From Pseudisothecium myosuroides (lineage: Eukaryota > Streptophyta > Bryopsida > Hypnales > Lembophyllaceae), in contig OX637290.1 in NCBI GenBank assembly GCA_951799445.1, positions 23,926,987 to 23,990,986 of the forward strand: 64,000 bases of DNA, given 5' to 3'. The translations under genes and the position numbers were made by a program. Shown here in pieces: positions 57,268 to 64,000 of this stretch. Each line of letters starts with the position of its first letter. The first letter of the stretch is position 1. The notes beneath the pieces were generated by a model. The model did no database searches. It had not been told where the DNA came from and was given only the letters and a program-made list of their open reading frames with translations.

Positions 57268-59373
57268 TTACAGTACTGTTCGCACTTCTTTGTAACATTC
57301 TTTAGCAGCTCCCTTAACACCCTTGGAACCGTTGATAAAATAGAACGTAGATTCCCTTTGGAGACACAATCTTGAGCTCATGACAATCTTTGCAAAGCCT
57401 CTACTCCTCGTTTTCAGTTATTTAATTTTTTCTGATCACCAAGTCCTGTGTCTCTATAGTGATTGAAATATATTTGTAGTTCGATATAATGATCTCTACA
57501 ATGAAGAAGTGTGCGCAATCCCAACAGCTCTAGGATGGTATGTTCCACATTTCTTTGGTGCATACAAGTGTCTATTTTAAGTTGCATTGATCCAAAATGT
57601 GAGTGATCTTGAAAGATGTTGACATGTATTCTTTCCAATCCTATACCACTCTTTCATTGTTCATTGTTCTAAATAGGCAATTCAATATCAAAACTTTTTG
57701 CAAATTGTCAAGCTATACTTCATATAAATTTCCATTTCAAATAATAGTATAAGGAATATCTAAAAAGTGACAATGGTTCATGTCCCTAATTCCACAAGTT
57801 CAATTAACCTCTGTTGAACTCAAAATTATATGCAAGGAGGAGTAATTTGAATTTGGCAAAGTTTGTTGAATGCATTGAAATTAGAAGTTGAATCCACAAA
57901 TAGTTAGAAGATTTTGGATATTGCATTATCTAGACCAAAATGTATGAAGCCTCATACACGTGAGTTATTCTAAAATGAGTATTGCCATTCCCAAGACTTC
58001 GTAGGTTCAAACTTGACTAAAAAAAATCCAAGTACTTGTACGAGACATTAATCCTATTGTATAATGTTGCAACATTGTTGCGAAGGATTCAAAAGCATCT
58101 AATCAGCTAATGAATGATTGTTAGGTTTTTTGTAGAAATGGATGCATCTAATCATCTAACAAGTGAGTCCTATAAAATTGCAACAATGCTACAAAGGATT
58201 CAAGTGAGTAATATAACAAAAGTGTCCAATGAATGATTGTTAGGTTTTCTATAAAAATGGATGCATCTAATTGTCTAGTAAGATGGTCATTATTTGTTGA
58301 CTACCTTAGCTTAGCAAAGGGCTCTATCCTTTCAAGGCTAAGCATGTATAGAGTTAGGGACAAAAAGATCCATTTTTCATCGAGACACTTCTCTACACAA
58401 TAAATACTTCACCAAATTTACAACTAACTATATATTCTAAAATCTATGAAAGGTAATACTTTTAATACTCTTTATTTGATATGCCTCAAAATTTATGAAA
58501 TCTATGAAAGGTAATACCTTTAATACCTTTTATAATACTATCGAGTTTTAAAAAAAGGTCTAGAACCAAGAATGTTGTTGGATATTGATGAACATGGCAC
58601 ATTCCTTGAGAATAACAAATGCAACATTGTGCTTTGCAAGGGTTAAAAGGATACAGTAGTAAGGCAACTGCCTACACCTCAAGTTTTAATCTATCTTCCC
58701 CTTTCCTCAACTTTCAAGATATGTAATACTAAGGCAATTGCCTACACCTCAAGTTTTAATCCATCTTCCCGTATCCTCAACTTTCAAGATATGTAGTATA
58801 TTAATAGTTGTAAAGTTGGTACAGAATTTGGTATGACTATGGGAAAGGCTCAAGTGAGGAATGGACTTTTGTGTCCACATCGTTACTTCTTTTCTTCACC
58901 TAATAGCTCAGTTCGTGTAGAGCAATTAGAGTCGGATGATGACCCGAATCAGTGGGTGGCCGCAATAGCCATGGGAACAGAATACCGATAGTGACGGTCA
59001 ATACTGGAATTCATGAAGACACTGAAATCCTGAAAATACATTCCCATATGATTCCTCTGCAATAGCAGTGGACACTGTATTTGGCTCTTAAAGGCGATTG
59101 CAACATTTCCCTGGTATGTTCTCTTTTCCCCTGTTCTATTTTTTTCCGACAACTACGGTAGTAAGCATCTCAAATGCAAGTAAATGCGATCCTACAAACT
59201 ACAAGACCAGGAGCGACAAACATCCTGAAAATTCGGATTCAGATAGATTACCGTACTCAATGCGGGTTTATGGTTTCTTTTGTAACACTGAAATGGAGAA
59301 AAACTGCAGCAAAACTGGAATACACTAAGCGTCACTTGTTCGCAAGTGTCAGATGTGATACGGTGGGGAAGAA
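57268..59373. other. Intergenic DNA between CTF8 and HOS1 with short tandem repeats
   Basis: No gene was recognised. About 58105-58290 repeats the theme ATGAATGATTGTTAGGTTTT..AAATGGATGCATCTAAT. 58445-58540 repeats TCTATGAAAGGTAATAC. 58661-58800 holds two 70-bp copies starting AAGGCAA(C/T)TGCCTACACCTC. The sequence near 59200-59373 is probably 3' UTR of HOS1. Confidence 0.5.
58661..58800. repeat. Two 70-bp tandem repeats
   Basis: Copies start at 58661 and 58731 with few differences and share CAAGTTTTAAT and CAACTTTCAAGATATGTA. No function is evident. Confidence 0.9.
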
Positions 59374-62300
59374 TCAAACTCGAAAACTATAGAATCTACT
59401 TCGGGACCTTCCTTGTGATTGAGAAAGAGCTTTCAGGCGTGTTGATGGTGTGCGTGTAGGTCCTGCCTCATCACTCCCTTCATCAGAGCGCCAGCGACTG
59501 CCTCCATTCTCATCAGCCTCTGCATTCCTGATCCCACAAATCAAAAGACGATCTTCTCAGTAGATTACATCAGAGTTAATAATAAACTTCTCAGCATTTG
59601 CCCTTGGCTACAAAAAACTGCAGCTTGAAAGAACCATGGGGTAGCAAGCTGGGCTTGAGTCAACACTAGAAAATGTCAGAGAATGCAAGTGAACAGAGTT
59701 AAGATAAGAGAAAATTTCACATCAGATGAAACCTACTGAGCTGAAATCCAAATGAGCCGACAAAAAAGTACTGACCCTTTGGAGGACTCCCAAGGCAATA
59801 TGCCAGTGGACACGGGTCCGTTCTCAGCGTCAACGCCGGTAAAAGTGAAATCTCTTGATGCTTCCTTTTCTCCAGTCCTCTGCAACCAGGACCGGTCTGA
59901 TGGGTGTCGCTTCCCGTTAGATGGCCAGTTACTTGTTCCCTCCAGGTCCATTTCCATTGTATCATTCTCATCTGCATGCAACCCATCTGCCCGTAATCCA
60001 TTCTCCAGGGGAACAGGTGACCCATTGCCTAAATGGGCAATCCCATTCATTTTCACTGGCATCCGCTTCTCCACCCCACTTGCCCAAGAGCCTGGTCCTG
60101 CCGCATCCAATCCATCACCCCTTTGCACATCTCCAATGTCAATAGTAGTATAAAGAGATGGCTCCCTAGGTTGTTCAGCCTCGTACCGAAGGCGCCGCCC
60201 TTGCACGGGGCTTTCTCCCAGGGCAACAAACTCACGCGCTGGAGTAGGTCCATTGATTTTAGGGAAATTCATGTTTGAGAGGAGAGGAGAGGCAGGTGCA
60301 GGAGACCTCAGCCCTAAGCGTTCCTGTGCAAAAGAAGGCTGACTATAACCAGCCCAAGCAGAGGTGGATGGAAGATTGCTTTCTTCAAATGCCATGGATT
60401 CCCTCATCAGGTTTCCCCCAGCATGATCAAAGAGTGGCGAAGCTAAGGGAGGCAATCTATGTTCCTCCACGGCCAGAGTTGCTGGTTGCGGTGACTCCAA
60501 GTCACTTTCAACAGCACCGCGAGCCAGCTGCTGCTGGACCTCGGGTAGAAGCTCCATACATTTTTCCTGTGGACAATGGATCATCCTCAGAGTCTACTAA
60601 TTAAACATTAAGCAAAAGGCGAATTTGGTAGTACGAAACATAGACCAGCACAAACAGATACCAACAACTGCGATGGACAAAGAATACACTGGCCACCGAG
60701 CTCCAACTGTGATGCCTCACTAAGATTTACATTCCCCAATTTGTAAAAAAATGTATCCTTATCCCCAACAGAAGTATGAATTCACACAGCATATAGTCAG
60801 ACTCAAAGAGTTCTTGAAGACATTTAAAACTAGCACTTGAAAAACACTTACAACAATTCGACCCCTCTGTTCACTCGCCATGCGAACCCGAGAGAACTTT
60901 GCTTCATCAGTGCACCTTTCTCCCAACAAATCCTCAAGTTCGTTCAACCTTTTGTGCACTGCATGTGCTTCAATGTATCGACATCGCTGCAAATGACGAA
61001 CACCAATAATACAAAACGCGGTCAGCTGTTGAAGGGAGCACTCAAGATTCCAAATAGATTTGCACAAGAACAATAGTGACCGATTCCTGAAATCTGCTGA
61101 CATCACTCCACATCATATATAACCAGAAACATTTAACAACGAAATCTATAATCTCGAGAAGACTATAACAGCACCAGATCGTCGTCTGCTTTAAATACGA
61201 AAATAGTAAAGGACATTCATAAGGTTTTCAGTAAAATATTACAATTGGAATAACAGGAGGTCGAACGTTGGTCCCACTCATACCAAGAATATCTATAGCA
61301 ACCATACACAAAGGTCCTAGCCCTTAACTACTTGCACACCACCTTCTTCAAGGGCAATTTGGAAAATGGCCATGCAGCAGGCAGTGAGACGAGAACTGTA
61401 CCTGTAAATAGAAGACAACCAGAAGATTCCCAGCTGTGGATGACGGGTCTTGTCCAGCACGATCAAGTAAACACTTCCTCACGTACTTCTCCTCGTCTTT
61501 TCTCCATGGTAGAACTAGCATTTTGTCCAAAATGCTCATGCCTATACATATCCTGCAAACTTCGCTCACCAACACTTCCATACTGGATAAGCAATCACCC
61601 CCTTCCCGCTTAACACCATCGACGTAAGCTCTCTGGTATAAATAACCTTCAGTAAGAAGGCCACATTGAAGCCAGACTCTGACAGCTGTAAGAGCATCTG
61701 TAAGTGGAACAAGCCCTGCGGCTTGGCCATCGCGTCCACTGGCACGAAGGACAGCAAGTGCTGCCTGAGCCTTCTGGCGCTCAAGCAACACAGTGACTAC
61801 CTTTGGATGTGTGTTGTGACTAGAAATTTCCGGCAGTAGATGACACGCCTCCTGAAATCACAAAACCATGATTCTTAAAACGCATCGTCACTCCACATAG
61901 ATTCACCATACTCAATTCAATGAAGCGATAATCACAATCGGAAGTTAAAACCCCTGGGTCTACAATAAGTATGAAATAACCAAACCAAAAAAACGTTAAC
62001 AAACCTCAAGGGCGTGATCGCTGCTGTCATCAAGAAGGAAAAAAACAAGGGACTCCAGCATAAAATGTCTTGGAATATTGAAAGCGGCGACGTAGTCATC
62101 TACCACCTCTCTCCAACTCTCGTCAGGGAGGGCCCAATGACGATCAAATAAAAAGTAAAGAAACTGCAGTAGGGTTAAGGAATAACAGAAAATCATACGC
62201 ATGTTTACTCATCTAATCCCAAAAACATAATTGCAATCGTAGAATACAGAAGATGTCAGCATAATCCCAGTCTATGTGTCAATTACTTGCACCTCCACCA

Positions 62301-64000
62301 ACTTGACCTGAGAACAATACGATAAACTAGACAACTAAATACGTACAATGATATTCCGGTTACTGTCGCCCTTGAGCACGGTCGCATTTCAGGCTAGCAA
62401 CGGATAGAAAGAGTAAAAATAGAGAAACTTGCTAGAAACAGTCACAGAAAAGCATGCAAAAGACTCGAACAAAACAGGCAATTATTGTAATCAGTGCACA
62501 AGCTTCAACATTGTGCCTATGCTAATAACAGGGAAAATGAAGGATACGATTGCCTTCTTAGCGAGTATCAGATCACACGTCCCCTCCAAAAATAGAAGAT
62601 CCACAGCTGCACGTACGCTTTCAGGCGGGTAAGGCGACCTTGATGGCATCGGCTCCAGGTCCCGTCTGAATCTAAGCGAAGCTGAAGTCTGAGCTGTAGG
62701 CCCCTGACGTAACACGGTGAGCTCTGGAAGATCTCCCAACCCCACTTCATCGTCATCCTCGCCTTCTAGAAGTCCAAGATTAGCTAATGCCTCCTCAATA
62801 AAAAGGGTAGCCGGTTGTGAGATCCCTAATTTACCATTATTGTGAGAGGTCTCCGACCATACCCTATCCTGAGCAGCTGACTTCCGTTCCTTCACTGCTG
62901 ACTGCCACTGGCTAATACTTGCATAGCTTGATCGGATCGTCTCCAAAAACTGATGTCGTGCACACCAAGCCATCACTTCCAAATGCTGCAGGACACATTT
63001 CAGGACATAAATCACGCTGCTAAACAGTGACAAGGGTACAACAAATTTAAACCAGACCCATCTTATTCAAGGAAGCAAGCATCAGACGAGATTCAGGTCT
63101 GCTTTCGTACTTCCTCCATCCCGAAATAAGTGTCCACTTTGGACCCCATGTCTATTTAAAAATTGTTTTGTGTAGGTCACATGGAGGCCTCTTGTGTCCA
63201 ATTTCATTTATAGGTTGCAATAACACATGCACTGCTCTTCATTAGTTTTGGTGATATGAAATTTGAAATCTTTCAGAATTATGTTTTTCACAATATAATC
63301 AATGAAAAATGGTATAAAAATATTTCAAAAAAACTGCGGATACTTAAATCGGGCGGAGGGAGAAATATATTAGCATTCTCCGAAAACCACAGGAGAAAAA
63401 CAGATTCTGAAACGGACTTTCTACCACCCAGCTAGAAACCCATCTCTATAATATACGTTTGCATCATGAGCTTGCACGGACATAACATACAAGACAAAAG
63501 AGAATTGGTCCCTAAAATAAGCTTACCTGAAGTACTTTACGCATTGATTCCAGAAGCTGACGGAGCTCGAACAAAGTTGCAGAAAGAGGTTGATCCACAA
63601 GTGGCGCCTCAAGAGATTCTAAAACTAAGACAACTCCTTCTAGCTTCCTCCCGTTCCAGTCAATAGCATCCGCCTTATTGATCATCTGTTTTGGACTAAG
63701 ACAATCTATGCTCCGCAAGTCAAGGGGTGTCACATGATCTACGTCAGAAACTGAAATGAAGTTTAAATACACCAAATGCTAAGCAACTGAGAGTGCCAAT
63801 ATAGCCGTAGTATTACGTAGGTGATAAACTCACAACACTGACAACCGAGAAAAAGCCATACTAAAAACAATTGAACAACAAAATAGTTAGGGAAGGATAC
63901 AGATATCTCGCAGCTGATGAGTAATGCTTTGAAAGGTTCGCTTACACCAATCTTTCACCACACCTCCGTCCAATAGTATGGACACCAATGCATTACTGGA
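59374..64000 (-). CDS. HOS1: HOS1-type E3 ubiquitin ligase, C-terminal part, ELYS-like domain
   Basis: Eight exons (63946-64000 partial, 63527-63750, 62548-62985, 62005-62163, 61402-61851, 60852-60986, 59776-60566, 59374-59527) join in phase and give 801 residues; the N-terminus with the RING finger lies beyond the window. In Arabidopsis HOS1 is an E3 ligase and nuclear-pore component that limits ICE1 and CONSTANS in cold and flowering control. Recognisable blocks are AIDWNGRKLEGVVLVLESL, DQPLSATLFELRQLLESMRK, EVMAWCARHQFLE, the ELYS-like YFLFDRHWALPDESW..IPRHFMLESLVFFLLDD, LTDALTAVRVWLQCGLLTEG, and CLLDRAGQDPSSTAGNLLVVFYLQ. A long low-complexity tail rich in proline and glycine follows, ending SRWRSDEGSDEAGP and a basic RSRSRF end, as in HOS1. 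The intron at 62986-63526 carries a Stowaway-like MITE. Confidence 0.92.
63110..63362. mobile_element. Stowaway-like MITE in a HOS1 intron
   Basis: Begins CTTCCTCCATCCCGAAATAAGTGTC and ends ACTTAAATCGGGCGGAGGGAG, an imperfect inverted pair matching the plant Stowaway consensus CTCCCTCCGTCCC. TA precedes the left end (63108-63109); the right flank reads AAATA. About 253 bp without coding content. Confidence 0.8.

Overview
The window is nuclear DNA of a land plant. It has intron-rich genes with GT-AG splice sites, typical plant families (DUF1664, alpha carbonic anhydrase, a TBL/PMR5 relic, HOS1), a nuclear tRNA gene and plant-type MITEs in AT-rich intergenic DNA. Short introns, compact genes and a DUF1647-type protein make me lean towards a non-seed plant such as a bryophyte. 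That is an inference, and the species cannot be named from the sequence.

Six protein genes could be assembled exon by exon with consistent phases. They are a DUF1664 coiled-coil membrane protein (2087-3733, +), an alpha carbonic anhydrase (34800-36659, +), a DUF1647-like type II membrane protein (38759-42140, +), a 17-exon LisH/CTLH/WD40 protein (46175-52397, -), the small replication-clamp-loader subunit CTF8 (56003-57267, +) and the C-terminal 801 residues of HOS1 (59374-64000, -, running off the window). A tRNA-Arg(UCU) gene lies at 45189-45261 (-). The genes look like independent housekeeping loci, not a pathway cluster.

From about 3.7 to 34 kb, and again in smaller gaps, the window is a mosaic of DNA transposons. 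There are three pogo/Emigrant-type MITEs with TA duplications, two Mutator-type MITEs with 10-bp duplications, two CACTA-type MITEs with 3-bp duplications, Stowaway-like elements, a paired 243-bp MITE family, a 1.4-kb near-perfect hairpin and a 1.1-kb degenerate minisatellite.

The most interesting system is a piggyBac-type one. A decayed piggyBac transposase (about 19200-20760, -) sits among several elements of about 925-930 bp bounded by TTAA, with termini of the form CCCTAAAGG. One of them is cleanly nested in the TTAA of another MITE at 54043-54975, so the original target can be read directly. A second striking case is a TBL-family exon split by an Emigrant-type MITE exactly at a TA; removing the MITE on paper restores the family C-terminus.
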